Assembly (NCBI GenBank): GCA_050184415.1
Contig: JBFXAJ010000018.1
Location: forward strand, 4,233-68,232
Source: JADLGL01 sp050184415
GTDB taxonomy: Bacteria; Pseudomonadota; Alphaproteobacteria; Rhizobiales; Kaistiaceae
Direction of reading: 5' to 3'
Length of the DNA stretch: 64,000 bases
Positions 1 to 8,729 of the stretch are shown piece by piece. Position 1 is the first letter of the stretch. Every line of letters starts with the position of its first letter. Position numbers and translations under genes: made by a program. The notes below the pieces were generated by a model, which had not been told where the DNA came from, did no database searches, and was given only the letters and a program-made list of their open reading frames with translations.

Positions 1-30
1 AGATCTCGGCGATCCGGCGAGCCCCCAATC

Positions 31-54
31 GACCCTGGGGTCAACTCCGGGTTG
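31..54. repeat. Degenerate palindromic repeat left of a GIY-YIG gene
   Basis: The stretch resembles, with several substitutions, the GACCCCGGGTCAAGCCCGGG core found intact at 455-559 and elsewhere in the window. It lies about 60 bases before the GIY-YIG gene, so that gene would have a repeat on both sides. The match is imperfect and could be chance. Confidence 0.3.
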
Positions 55-113
55 GCGGTTGCGTTTGGGCTGGAGTTCCTATGGGCGTAGTATAGGGGCG
101 TGTGGGGGCGCCA

Positions 114-401
114 ATGTTCTTCGTATACATTCTTGCCAGTCGAAAGCGAGGCACGCTCTATGTTGGACAGACGTCCAACCTCCCCCATCGGATCGAGCAG
201 CATCGAACGTCAATCCTGCCAAGCTTCACGCGACGGTACGGAGTTCTCCGGCTTGTCTACGCCGAGCAGCATGAAACGCGCGAGGACGCTCGGCAGCGGG
301 AGGCGCAGTTGAAACGCTGGGCTCGGGCATGGAAGATTCAACTGATCGAAGCCTCGAACCCCGATTGGGAGAATCTCTTCGACAGATACGGTCACCTTTA
401 G
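114..401 (+). CDS. Small GIY-YIG nuclease-domain protein (UPF0213/YhbQ-like)
   Basis: A single-domain protein of 95 residues covering nearly the whole GIY-YIG fold. The first strand carries FFVYIL, followed by TLYVGQTSNLPHRIEQH, which supplies the paired tyrosine/glycine motif and the catalytic-type arginine; QREAQLKRW and NPDWENLF match the usual C-terminal part. The family cleaves DNA, though cellular roles of these tiny members are poorly known. ATG 114 is chosen over GTG 102 because it follows a G-rich stretch and matches the usual N-terminus. A composite palindromic repeat begins about 50 bases after the stop. Two similar genes occur at 47295-47585 and (broken) at 49352-49543, also beside palindromes. 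Confidence 0.85.
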   Translation: MFFVYILASRKRGTLYVGQTSNLPHRIEQHRTSILPSFTRRYGVLRLVYAEQHETREDARQREAQLKRWARAWKIQLIEASNPDWENLFDRYGHL

Positions 402-454
402 TCACAGCCGTTTCGCCACCTCCACCTTGCTGTTTCGGCAGACTGAACCCCAAG

Positions 455-559
455 CTCCTCCCGGGCTTGATCGAGGCCCTATGCCCCTCGAATCGGCAGG
501 ACACCCAAGCTCCGCACCGGCGGGTCGGCCAATGGACCCCGGGTCAAGCCCGGGGAGGT
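455..559. repeat. Composite palindromic repeat, copy 1
   Basis: An element of about 105 bp with a palindromic CCCGGGCTTGA-type arm at the left and the inverted GACCCCGGGTCAAGCCCGGG arm at the right. Related composites with the same arm order occur at 4046-4157 and 22669-22790, and a variant at 47681-47859. No protein is evident inside. The rest of the gap from the GIY-YIG stop to the ABC ATPase at 640 holds nothing else recognisable. Confidence 0.8.
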
Positions 560-639
560 GATCGTGGATAGACCCGCAACAACCGACCCATGCTTCGCAG
601 ACTTCACGCAACGGTCCCGTTCGCGGGGCAACGCCCCCC

Positions 640-1437
640 TTACTTCCGCCGCGAGCCCCGCGTGACGGACCACGGCACGACCACCCGCGCGCCGTCGCGC
701 TCGATCACCGCGCCGTCGACGCCGAAGGTCCGGCTGAGGAGGCCTTCCTCGAGGATCTGCGCCGGGTCGCCATCGGCGACCAGCTTGCCGCCGTCGAGCA
801 CCATCACGCGGTGGGCGAAGCGCGCGGCGAGGGTCAGGTCCTGGACCACCGCGATCACCGCGGTCCCCCCCTCCGCCTGGTCGCGGAGGATCTCGAGCAT
901 GCGGAGCTGGTAGCGCGCGTCGAGCGCGGCGGTCGGCTCGTCGGCGAGGAGCACCGGCGCCTCCACCGCGAGGACGCGCGCCAGCGCGACCCGCGCCTTC
1001 TCGCCGCCGGACAGCGTCGTCACCGAGCGCTCGGCGAAATGGACGATGTCGGCGATCTCCATCGCACGCGACACCGCCGTCCGGTCGAGGTCGCTGAGAT
1101 GGGCGCCGGCGCCATGCGGGAGGCGGCCGAGGCCGACGATGTCGGCGACCGGAACCGGCCAGTGGAACTCGTGCCCCTGCGGGAGATAGGCGATGGCGCG
1201 GGCGCGCGTCCTGCCGTCGAGTTCGGTGAGCGGCACGCCGGCGATTTCGATCTCGCCCCAGGACGGCGCGAGGCCCGCCAGCGCCCGCACCAGGCTCGTC
1301 TTCCCCGCCCCGTTCGGCCCGACGATGATCGTGAACTCGCCGCGGAAGAAGGTCGTGTCGAGGTCCTGCACGATCCAGCGCCCCTCGGCGCTGACGGCAA
1401 GGCCGCGGGTCCCGAGCGCCGGGCCGGCCGGGCTCAT
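640..1437 (-). CDS. ABC transporter ATP-binding protein, FecE/BtuD/HmuV type
   Basis: The 265-residue ATPase would power import of an iron chelate, heme or corrinoid from the periplasm. Walker A (GPNGAGKTS), the signature LSGGEKARVALARVL and Walker B (VLLADEPTA) are all present, so the domain looks complete. Its ATG overlaps the TGA of the FecCD permease gene by four bases (1434-1437), indicating translational coupling. The matching binding protein lies divergently at 3021. The family is certain; the substrate is not. No TonB-dependent receptor is visible in this part of the window to help assign it. Confidence 0.92.
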   Translation of the reverse strand: MSPAGPALGTRGLAVSAEGRWIVQDLDTTFFRGEFTIIVGPNGAGKTSLVRALAGLAPSWGEIEIAGVPLTELDGRTRARAIAYLPQGHEFHWPVPVADIVGLGRLPHGAGAHLSDLDRTAVSRAMEIADIVHFAERSVTTLSGGEKARVALARVLAVEAPVLLADEPTAALDARYQLRMLEILRDQAEGGTAVIAVVQDLTLAARFAHRVMVLDGGKLVADGDPAQILEEGLLSRTFGVDGAVIERDGARVVVPWSVTRGSRRK

Positions 1438-2477
1438 GCCGCGGCTCCCGCAAGGTCGCGCTGGCGGCGCATGATCATGGCCACGAAGAAGGGCGCGCCG
1501 ATCAGCGTGGTCACGACGCCGACCTTGATCTCCTCAGGCGTCGGGATCAGCCGGACCACGATGTCGGCAAAGAGGAGGAGCGCGGCGCCGGCGAGCGCCG
1601 CCGGCAGCAGCAATCGCGCCGGGTCGAATTTCAGGAAGGGCCGCACGAGATTGGGCGCGACGAGGCCGACGAAGCCGATCGTGCCGGCGACGGCCACCGC
1701 CGCGCCGACCCCGGCCGCCACTCCTAGAACGACGCGCAGCCTCACCTGGCGCATCGAGACTCCCAGGCTCGCGGCCGCGTCCTCGCCGAGCGTCAGCGCG
1801 CGGAAGGCCGACCGGTCCCACACCAAGAGCACCCAGCTTATCAGAAGAAAGGGCAGCGCGATGAAAACGTGCTGCATGCTGCGGTCCTCGAGCGAGCCGA
1901 GGAGCCAGAACGCGATTTCGAGCGCCGCGAACGGGTTCGGCGCGAGGTTGAGCGCCAGCGCCGTGCCGGCCGAGCCGATCGCGCCGACGCCGAGGCCGGC
2001 GAGGATGAGGACGAGAAGGTTCGCGCGCGGCCCGGCGACGAGGACGAGAAGGCCGACCGAAAGGAGTGCGCCGGCCATCGCCGCGATCGGCAGCGCCGCC
2101 GACAGCGCGCCGGTGAGGCCGAGAGCGATCACGGCGACGGCCAGAAAGCCCGCCGCCTGCGGCACGCCGAAGAGATAGGGCGAGGCGAGCGGGTTGCGAA
2201 GCAGCCCCTGCAGCGCCGCGCCGGCGAGCCCCAGCGTGCCGCCGATCAGGAGGCCGAGAAGGGCGCGCGGCAGCCGCACCTCGCGGACGATGACATTGGC
2301 CGCGTCCGTCCCGGTGCCCAACACGCCGGCCACCACGTCGCCGATCGAAAGGCCGAAATCGCCGATCGCGAGCGACAGCAGGAAGAGGCCCGCGACGAGC
2401 ACGGCGAGCGGCAGCACCGGCCCGGCGAGGAAGCCGGGGACGCGGGGTCCGGCGGCGGTCCCGCCCGGCACGGTCAC
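1434..2477 (-). CDS. FecCD-family ABC transporter permease
   Basis: A 347-residue inner-membrane permease rich in hydrophobic helices, with FecCD-family sequence such as LPRALLGLLIGGTLGLAGA, QGLLRNPLASP and GTIGFVGLVAPNLVR; the last contains the conserved glycine-rich loop contacting the ATPase. The frame is open further upstream, but GTG 2477 is preferred: GGAGGA lies just before it and the product then has normal family length and begins shortly before the first membrane segment. It is translationally coupled to the ATPase gene downstream. One permease gene is expected because the channel is usually a homodimer. Confidence 0.92.
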   Translation of the reverse strand: MTVPGGTAAGPRVPGFLAGPVLPLAVLVAGLFLLSLAIGDFGLSIGDVVAGVLGTGTDAANVIVREVRLPRALLGLLIGGTLGLAGAALQGLLRNPLASPYLFGVPQAAGFLAVAVIALGLTGALSAALPIAAMAGALLSVGLLVLVAGPRANLLVLILAGLGVGAIGSAGTALALNLAPNPFAALEIAFWLLGSLEDRSMQHVFIALPFLLISWVLLVWDRSAFRALTLGEDAAASLGVSMRQVRLRVVLGVAAGVGAAVAVAGTIGFVGLVAPNLVRPFLKFDPARLLLPAALAGAALLLFADIVVRLIPTPEEIKVGVVTTLIGAPFFVAMIMRRQRDLAGAAA

Positions 2478-2539
2478 GGCGCATTCCTCCCGGCAGCGCG
2501 GTTGCCATCCCACGACACCCCATCCACCCGAGCCTCCCC

Positions 2540-2604
2540 GGTGAACTCGGCTGTTGCCGAGTTCACCACCCCCGAGTGCCGAAGTCGGAAACATCCGACT
2601 TCGG
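2540..2604. repeat. Two tandem perfect hairpins
   Basis: Two stem-loops stand side by side between divergent transporter genes: 12-bp arms GGTGAACTCGGC (2540-2551) and GCCGAGTTCACC (2556-2567), then 11-bp arms CCGAAGTCGGA (2579-2589) and TCCGACTTCGG (2594-2604). The second recurs almost unchanged at 56615-56641, so it belongs to a dispersed family rather than being specific to this promoter region. Neither has a T tract typical of an intrinsic terminator. Confidence 0.75.
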
Positions 2605-2765
2605 TGAGGGGAGGCGGAAGGTTGCGACTGCAAGGAGCAAGCTTCGGAGGGGGTCTGGGCCCATCGGCAAGCGCCGAGCCCACCGGTAAGGCCGCGACCC
2701 CCCACGGTTTCGCGTCGGCTTCGCCTCGCGAAAGCCCGCTCCCCCTCAAGGGGGGAGCTTGGTCC
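2605..2765. repeat. Dispersed palindromic repeat (CCCCCTTGAGGGGGAG-type), copy A
   Basis: The segment carries GGCGGAAGGTTGCGACTGCA, AAGGAGCAAGCTTCGG, a GGGGGGTC-type motif and a closing CTCCCCCTCAAGGGGGGAG palindrome. The same motifs occur in reverse orientation at 42975-43165, and a relative lies at 35106-35295. It sits in the 543-base gap between the divergent permease and binding-protein genes. From about 2766 to 3020 I see no riboswitch or clear promoter. Confidence 0.75.
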
Positions 2766-3020
2766 GTACTTGTTGCTCGGCCTAGCGTCGCCCCGGCTTC
2801 GTTTTCACCACCGATCCGCACGTACACCCTCACCAATAGAGAGGCCACCACGCGGCTGTGGTACAAGGACGGCATTGCGCCGGGCCTCGATGCCGACCCG
2901 GATCCGGCGAGCGAGACAGAGCCCAACATCGATGAACCGCTCGCCTCTTCGCGCCAGCCATCTCGCCGCCGGCGCGTTGCGCGCCCAAGCTGCGCAGCCA
3001 TCGCCTACCGGTAGACCAGC

Positions 3021-3938
3021 ATGAGAGGTGCGGCAATCCCGGGAAAGATCCATTGCGGGCGGCGCTTCGGCCGCACCGCCACCCTCTTCCTCGCCCTCGC
3101 CCTGCTGGCGGCCCCCGTGCTCGCCCAGCCGACCACGCTGAACGCCGAGGCGGTGCCGGAGCGGGTCGTCTCGACCTCGCTCTGCGCCGACCAGCTCCTG
3201 ATCGCGCTGGCCGCGCCCGACCAGATCGCCGCTCTGTCGGCGGAGGCGACCAACCCCGAGACGTCCTACTACGCCGCCCGCGCCGCGGCCTTCCCGCGCA
3301 ATGCCGGCACGGCGGAATCGATCCTCTCCTTCGCGCCGGACCTTGTCCTCATCGACGGCACGACGCCAGCGGCGACGCGCGACCTCCTCCTCCGCCTCGG
3401 CCATTTCGTCGTCGAGGTGGACGCGGTCTCGACCATCGACGAGGCGATCGCGCAAATCCGGACCGTGGGAACGCTGCTCGGCCACCAGCCCGAGGGCGAA
3501 GCGCTGGCGCAGCTGGTCTTCTCGGCGCGCTTCCAGGCCTACAACAGCAATTGGGGCGTCACGGCCGCGTACTATCACCGGCGCGGCTACGTGGCCGCCG
3601 AGACCGATCTCGTCTCCGACATCCTCCGAATCATCGGGCTCAACAACGCCGCCGCCGACTATCTCGTGCGGCCGGGCGGCTACCTCTCGCTCGAGGCGCT
3701 GATCGCCACGCCGCCGGACTATCTCATCGTCTCCGACATCAACCCGCGCGTCGTCGACCAGGGCCTCGCGCTCCTCGAGCACCCGGCACTGCTGGAGCTC
3801 TTCCCGCCCGAGCGGCGGATCGAGCTGCCGGAGCGCTACACGATCTGCGGTGGCCCCTCGCTGCCGGAAGCGATCCGGCTCCTGTCGACCGAGTTCCGAC
3901 GCGTCAGCCCGACGCCGGGCGGCCAGCCCTTCGGTTAG
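3021..3938 (+). CDS. Periplasmic binding protein of iron/corrinoid ABC importer (BtuF/FecB-like)
   Basis: A 305-residue exported protein. The basic N-terminus followed by TLFLALALLAAPVLAQ is a signal peptide. The mature part has the class III binding-protein layout: RVVSTSLCADQLLIALAAP near the start, SFAPDLVLIDGTTP in the first lobe, a long connecting helix, and ATPPDYLIVSDINPR in the second lobe. It is divergent from the ATPase/permease pair and most likely serves it. The VVSTSLCADQL opening resembles alphaproteobacterial proteins of corrinoid-type importers, but heme or siderophore binding cannot be excluded. No cobalamin riboswitch was recognised upstream. Confidence 0.85.
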   Translation: MRGAAIPGKIHCGRRFGRTATLFLALALLAAPVLAQPTTLNAEAVPERVVSTSLCADQLLIALAAPDQIAALSAEATNPETSYYAARAAAFPRNAGTAESILSFAPDLVLIDGTTPAATRDLLLRLGHFVVEVDAVSTIDEAIAQIRTVGTLLGHQPEGEALAQLVFSARFQAYNSNWGVTAAYYHRRGYVAAETDLVSDILRIIGLNNAAADYLVRPGGYLSLEALIATPPDYLIVSDINPRVVDQGLALLEHPALLELFPPERRIELPERYTICGGPSLPEAIRLLSTEFRRVSPTPGGQPFG

Positions 3939-4045
3939 GACGACGGATCGAATGAGCGGTTCCGGGGAACATCTCCACCTCTCCCGGGGGAACGGCTGCG
4001 TGGAGGTCGTGAGGGTGCGGATCGGCAACGGACGCCCCCCACGAC

Positions 4046-4157
4046 CTCCTCCCCGGGCTTGACCCGGGGTCCAATGGCCCGCCCGCAGCCGCGTGGATTC
4101 CCAAGACTCCGGATTCGTGGAGAGCCCAATGGGCCCCGGGTCAAGCCCGGGGAGGAG
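4046..4157. repeat. Composite palindromic repeat, copy 2
   Basis: Arms CTCCCCGGGCTTGACCCGGG and GACCCCGGGTCAAGCCCGGG-type stand in inverted orientation around a centre containing CCCAAGACTCCGGA. The same centre occurs in the 22669-22790 copy, showing that the whole composite, not only the palindrome, is repeated. It lies between the binding-protein gene and the metalloprotease gene; the rest of that gap (3939-4315) shows nothing else. Confidence 0.85.
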
Positions 4158-4315
4158 TGGGTTTGTGGGCTGGCTCCGCCTGGAGGCCAACCGCGCCACA
4201 GTCGCCGCCTGGGGAAGTCCAGCCCAGCGCACCATCCCCGTAGAACCCGTGTGCCCGGCAGCACAGGCGCGAGGCCCCCTATCCGTCACATCAGGCCGAC
4301 ACGAACCAGGAGGCC

Positions 4316-6526
4316 ATGATGAACGACGATGATGCGCTGACCGCGCTGGCCGATGCGGTCGCTGCGCGGATCCTCGACCGCGTTCCTGCGCTCAAGGGGC
4401 CGTTCGGCCCGACCGGCGAGCCGATGCCGCAGCTCCCCGAGATCCCGGGGAAATGGGTCGAGCCGCCGGTGCTGCCCAAGGCCCGGCTGGCGCTCGAGGG
4501 CCTGGAGCTGACGCAGTCCACGCAGCATTACGGCACCGGCTATGATGACGACAATGCGGTGCCGCTCGTCGCGCTCAAGGAGCTCGTCGTCCGCGCCTAC
4601 CCCTATGTCACGCAAGGCCTCCTCGCGGCCGACAACCTGTCTGGGCAGCAGGTCACGGGCGAGCTCGTCCTCCACCAGGGCGGCAAGGAGATCTATCGCA
4701 CCGGGCCGACGCGGACGAGCGCCCGGGTCGGGCCGAAGATCGAGCTCGACCGCGAACTCTGGGACCGCGAGACCGTCATCCCGGTCTCCACCGGCGGCTT
4801 CGCGATGGGCCTCAAGTACTGGAACGCGCCACTCAATTTCAACGTGCCGGCCTGGTTCCTCCGTGCCGGCCCGCTCACGGCCACGGTCAGCGTCTGGCTG
4901 GTCGCGGCGGGACCGTTCGCGGCGGTGTCGAAGACGGCGCGAAAGGAAGTGCTCGACGTCCGGGCGCCCAAGATCGCGCTGGTGCGCGTCAACTGGCGCG
5001 ACGCGTCGGGGACGGTCACCGCGCCGAGCGACGCGGACATGCTCGCCACGACCCGCCTCGCGGAGCGGATGCTGCCCTTCCCCTATTTCGAGACCACCAT
5101 CCTCGGCGCCGAGAGGACGGAGTCCGGCGATTTCTCGATGACGGCATCCGGCTGCAACGCCCGCTGGTCGGCGCTCCTCACCTCGCTCGAGGTCACGCGC
5201 ATCTTCACCGCGCTGTTCCAGCTCGGCGACATCGTCTTCGCCATGCTGCCCGCCGCCGGCATCCTGACCCCGCCGGGCGGCACCATTCAGGCCGGCTGCG
5301 GCGACGGCGACAAGGGCGTCGGCGGCTGCTTCGTCGGGCGCGAAGGAACCTTCGCCCACGAGATCGGCCACATCTACGACCGCGAGCATGTCGCGGTGGC
5401 CGCCGATCCCGACAGCGACCCGAACTACCCGAACTACGGCGGCGACAAGCGCTCGATCGGGGAGGTCGGCATCGACACCGGACAGTCGCCGCCGCAACTG
5501 TTCCCGCCGCGCGGTTTCGACGACATCATGTCGTACGGCGCCGAGCGCTGGATCTCGCCCTACACCTATCGCGCCCTCCTCGACGCCCGGTTCATGCGCC
5601 AGAGCGCGAAGGCCAACCCGGCCCGCGTGCGTCCCTACTTCGTGGTCGCCTTCCGCCTGCTCCGCCTCGCGCAATCCGGTCACGCCATCGAGGTCGAGGG
5701 CGCGCACCGCATCGCCGCCGCCGGCAGCATCGCGAAGGTGGCAGGCCCGCGGGCCCGCTCGGTGTCGATCGACTTCATCGACCGCCGCGACCGCATCATC
5801 GTCACCCACCACGCCTTCGCCTCGACATTCCGGGCCAGCGGCTGCGGCTGCGGGCATCACGGCCTCGACGACCGCGAGCCCCGTCTCGACTTCGCCGAGG
5901 CGATCCCATGGCCGGAAGACGACGTCGCGCGCATCGCCTTCCACACCGGCGGCGAGCCGATCGCGGTGCTCGACGCCGGCGAACCGCCGCACGTCGCGAT
6001 CTCCGAGCCCGAAATCGGGCCGGATGCGATCGAGGTGAACATCCGCGCCGAGCACCCGAAGGAAAGACCGAGCATCGCGGTCTTCTTCTCGGCCGATGAC
6101 GGCGCGACCTGGACCCCGGTCGCCATCGATCCGCCGCTCGACGCGCCGCTCCGCCTCGACGCCGCGCGGCTCCCCGGCGGCGAAGCCTGCCGGCTTCGCG
6201 TCGTCGCGACGGCCGCGCTGCAGCCGGCCGTTGCCGAGTCCGGGCCGTTCCGCCTCGCGGGCGGACGCCGCGCCCTTCATATCCGCACCGACGAGCAGCG
6301 CTGCGGCGACGGCATCGTCGGCCTCCGCGCGCTGGTCGACACGCGCGGCTTCGGCCCGGTCGCCCCGGATGAGATCAGCTGGCGCTCCGACCGCGACGGC
6401 GAGCTCGGCCGCGGCTACGACCTCGCCGCCCGCCTCACGCCCGGCGAACACGCCGTCGCGGCGTCGATCCCCGACGGCCGCGGCGGCATCCTGACGGAAC
6501 GGGCGATCATCGTCGTCGGCGGGTAG
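4316..6526 (+). CDS. Large metzincin-like zinc metalloprotease
   Basis: A 736-residue protein with the zinc motif HEIGHIYDREH (His348, His352, His358), matching the metzincin spacing but with Asp where most members have Gly, and a candidate Met-turn IMSYG at about residue 405. An N-terminal beta-rich part precedes the catalytic region, and the C-terminal third looks like immunoglobulin-type modules. No signal peptide is visible, so it may be cytosolic or leave by an unusual route. AGGAGG (4308-4313) sits before two adjacent ATGs; the first is used. It is monocistronic and its substrate is unknown. The family beyond metzincin-like was not recognised. Confidence 0.75.
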   Translation: MMNDDDALTALADAVAARILDRVPALKGPFGPTGEPMPQLPEIPGKWVEPPVLPKARLALEGLELTQSTQHYGTGYDDDNAVPLVALKELVVRAYPYVTQGLLAADNLSGQQVTGELVLHQGGKEIYRTGPTRTSARVGPKIELDRELWDRETVIPVSTGGFAMGLKYWNAPLNFNVPAWFLRAGPLTATVSVWLVAAGPFAAVSKTARKEVLDVRAPKIALVRVNWRDASGTVTAPSDADMLATTRLAERMLPFPYFETTILGAERTESGDFSMTASGCNARWSALLTSLEVTRIFTALFQLGDIVFAMLPAAGILTPPGGTIQAGCGDGDKGVGGCFVGREGTFAHEIGHIYDREHVAVAADPDSDPNYPNYGGDKRSIGEVGIDTGQSPPQLFPPRGFDDIMSYGAERWISPYTYRALLDARFMRQSAKANPARVRPYFVVAFRLLRLAQSGHAIEVEGAHRIAAAGSIAKVAGPRARSVSIDFIDRRDRIIVTHHAFASTFRASGCGCGHHGLDDREPRLDFAEAIPWPEDDVARIAFHTGGEPIAVLDAGEPPHVAISEPEIGPDAIEVNIRAEHPKERPSIAVFFSADDGATWTPVAIDPPLDAPLRLDAARLPGGEACRLRVVATAALQPAVAESGPFRLAGGRRALHIRTDEQRCGDGIVGLRALVDTRGFGPVAPDEISWRSDRDGELGRGYDLAARLTPGEHAVAASIPDGRGGILTERAIIVVGG

Positions 6527-6585
6527 CCTGGCGCGCGGCCGATTTCGACGACCCTCAGACCCGGCGCCTCACGGTCCCGCGGGCG

Positions 6586-7590
6586 TCATTCGATGATCCG
6601 GTCGGCGACGACGAGGATGGATTGCGGCACTGTGAGGCCGAGCGCGGCGGCCGCGGCGAGGTTGACGGTGAGGATATAGCGCGGGGCGCCGAGCACCGGG
6701 AGGTCGGCGGGCCGGGCGCCGTCGAGGATGCGCCCGGCAAGGCGGCCGGCCTGATGGAAGGCCTCGGTGGTGTCGACATGGTAGGAGATGAGGCCGACGT
6801 CGATGTTCGAATGCGCCCACATCGCCGGGAGGCGGTGGCGCTCGACGGCGTCGATGAAGACGAACCGGTTCGACGACACCCAGTTGTTGGTCGGCAGGAA
6901 GAGGCCGGTGTTCGGCAGCGCCGCCACCGACGCGATCGCCGGCTCGACCTCCTCGGTCGAAAACACCGGGAGGTCGATGAGCTCAACGCCCGCGGCCTCG
7001 GCCACTTCGAGCGCATAGGGCCGCAACTGCTCCCACGAGTTGCTGCCGACGGCAGGATTGTAGATGTAACCGACGCGTCGAAGATGCGGGGCGATCTCGA
7101 GGAGGAGCTCCATCTGCCGGCCGCCGATCCTGGCCTCGAAATGGGCAACGCCCGTGATGTTGCCGCCCGGTTCGTTGAAGCTCCGCACGAGGCCGACCTC
7201 GATCGGGTCGGGCACCGCCACGAAGACCAGCGGCGTGTCCGGCGTCAGCCGATGGGCGTTGAGGGAGTTGTTGGGCGTCCCGCAGACCCAGACATCGGGC
7301 CTAAGCGCCGCGAGCTCGGTCGCGTATTGGAGGGACAGCTCCGGCAGCCCGGCGGTGTAGCGCGCCTCGATATGGGCGTTCCCGCCGTCGGTCCACCCTT
7401 CCTCGGCCAGTCCGGTACGGACCGCGTTGAACCAGGCGATCCCATTCCCGTCGGTCGCGCTCGCCGCGCCGATCATGGCGCCGACGAGCCGCGGCGCCGC
7501 CTGTGCGCGGACGATTTCCGGCGCGACGAGGGTCGCCACCGCGATGCCGCGAAGCATTTCCCGCCGCCCGACCTGCCGAAACGCGCCCAC
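6586..7590 (-). CDS. ABC transporter substrate-binding protein (ABC_sub_bind family), Tat-type signal
   Basis: The 334-residue protein starts at GTG 7590 and has a twin-arginine-like signal, GRREMLRGIAVATLVAP, ending near AQA. The mature region fits the periplasmic-binding fold: ATELAALRPDVWVCGTPNN, NEPGGNITGVAHFEARIGGR (a typical family stretch) and RILDGARPADLP towards the end. No permease or ATPase gene is adjacent, so it is an orphan binding protein, a common state for this family in alphaproteobacteria. The ligand cannot be predicted. Confidence 0.85.
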   Translation of the reverse strand: MGAFRQVGRREMLRGIAVATLVAPEIVRAQAAPRLVGAMIGAASATDGNGIAWFNAVRTGLAEEGWTDGGNAHIEARYTAGLPELSLQYATELAALRPDVWVCGTPNNSLNAHRLTPDTPLVFVAVPDPIEVGLVRSFNEPGGNITGVAHFEARIGGRQMELLLEIAPHLRRVGYIYNPAVGSNSWEQLRPYALEVAEAAGVELIDLPVFSTEEVEPAIASVAALPNTGLFLPTNNWVSSNRFVFIDAVERHRLPAMWAHSNIDVGLISYHVDTTEAFHQAGRLAGRILDGARPADLPVLGAPRYILTVNLAAAAALGLTVPQSILVVADRIIE

Positions 7591-7771
7591 CGTGCCGGCT
7601 CCCCCGCGCCGGCGCCCATTGTGGAACGCTGCGGCAACCGCCGCAACCCGCGCTGCGACCGCCTATGCCGCGAGCGGCGATTTCACGGGGAACGCGCACC
7701 GCCTCTTTCGCGTTCGTTCCGCCAGTGGTTGAGTTGGCCGGTTCAAATCGTTGAAGGGCGGAGGAAGGCAC

Positions 7772-8092
7772 ATGCATATTTTCCTGAGCGTCGGCATCTA
7801 CCGGAGCAAGAGCGAGGCCGACAACGCCCGCCATCGGCTGGTCTCCGAAGGCGTCGAGCGCAAGGACATCATCGAGCGGCTGACCGGCTATGAGGGCGAT
7901 TCCGGCGATCCGCTCACTGCGGACATCGAGCGCCGCTACCATCTGATCCCGCCCGGCGAAGAGACCCTCGTCGCCGTCCGCACGCTCACCCTCGAGCAGG
8001 CGGATGCCGTCGAATCGATCCTGATGATGTTCGAGCCGAAGACGATGGAGCGCCACGACATCGTCGCCGGCCGCCTCGCCGCCCCGGCCTGA
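7772..8092 (+). CDS. Small conserved-looking protein of unknown function
   Basis: A soluble protein of 106 residues beginning MHIFLSVGIYRSKSEADNAR, with no signal peptide or cysteines. The alternation of strands and helices suggests a small alpha/beta domain. ATG 7772 is chosen over the upstream TTG because GGAGGAAGG lies at the right distance. It is monocistronic and not recognised. Strong codon bias and an RBS make it a credible gene. Confidence 0.7.
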   Translation: MHIFLSVGIYRSKSEADNARHRLVSEGVERKDIIERLTGYEGDSGDPLTADIERRYHLIPPGEETLVAVRTLTLEQADAVESILMMFEPKTMERHDIVAGRLAAPA

Positions 8093-8184
8093 AGGCCCGC
8101 AAGGCGCGGCGGTCGGCGCGCATCGCGCCGGGGCCTGAGGGCCGGGAGCCCCTTCCCTCCCTCCGTGTCAGGAGGCGCCGGGCG

Positions 8185-8442
8185 CTATTCGCCCTCCGGC
8201 GTCCCGCCCTTCCGGTTCCGCCACCAGCGGAGCCCGGCGACGGTGGCGCGGCGGTTGAAGCGGCGGACCTTCGGCGAATCGGCGGAGAGGATCACAAGGC
8301 CGGCAGGGATCATCCAGAAGCCGAGCACCGGCAGGAATCCGAGCGCCCCGAGCGGGATGAGGCCCGCGCCGATCGCGGTCCGCGTCGCCCTATTGCCGGG
8401 GATGGTGATGGTGCGCCGCCCGAACTTCACGCGCGCTGCCAT
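8185..8442 (-). CDS. Small membrane protein with FLPVLGFWMIPAG motif
   Basis: An 85-residue protein: a short basic N-terminus (MAARVKFGRRTITIPGN), two closely spaced hydrophobic segments containing LIPLGALGFLPVLGFWMIPAG, and a basic, Trp/Arg-rich tail. Proteins with this pattern occur widely in Hyphomicrobiales as uncharacterised membrane proteins. The frame is open upstream, but ATG 8442 has GGAGGT about ten bases before it. Function unknown. Confidence 0.75.
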   Translation of the reverse strand: MAARVKFGRRTITIPGNRATRTAIGAGLIPLGALGFLPVLGFWMIPAGLVILSADSPKVRRFNRRATVAGLRWWRNRKGGTPEGE

Positions 8443-8642
8443 GGGCCGATGACCTCCGCCGCGGCGACGGCCGCCGCCAGACTGATGTGTTGGCGGCCCG
8501 CCCGTTTTCCAAGGGCCCTCGGCAATGGGCATGCCGCATGAAAGCGGCAACGTCGCCCCGATGGCGGCGAATGGCAGCGGCGCGCCTTTCCGCTTGGCAA
8601 GGAAACGAACCCTTTGCTATAGCCACCGCGGCTTGAGCCCGT

Positions 8643-8717
8643 TCCCCGGTAGCTCAGTGGTAGAGCAACCGGCTGTTAACCGGTTGGTCGCTGGTTCGAA
8701 TCCGGCCCGGGGAGCCA
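8643..8717 (+). tRNA. tRNA-Asn (GTT)
   Basis: A complete 75-nt cloverleaf. The acceptor arms TCCCCGG (8643-8649) and CCGGGGA (8707-8713) pair fully, the anticodon arm is CGGCTGTTAACCG with anticodon GTT, the T arm contains GGTTCGAATCC, and CCA is encoded. A truncated flavoprotein gene lies just downstream on the opposite strand. Confidence 0.97.
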
Positions 8718-8729
8718 CCTTTTCGCATC

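Noticed and set aside
811..2178. 455-codon plus-strand frame over the ABC ATPase and permease
   Set aside because: Shadow of two well-defined minus-strand transporter genes.
2478..3020. Cobalamin riboswitch upstream of the binding protein
   Set aside because: Looked for because of the corrinoid-type importer, but no conserved riboswitch core was recognised; the space is filled by dispersed repeats.
2805..4289. 494-codon minus-strand frame over the binding-protein gene
   Set aside because: No motif; the plus-strand frame has a signal peptide and binding-protein fold.
4286..6451. 721-codon frame antisense to the metalloprotease gene
   Set aside because: Composition is the mirror of the real gene and it has no recognisable motif; the plus-strand frame carries the zinc-site motif and an RBS.
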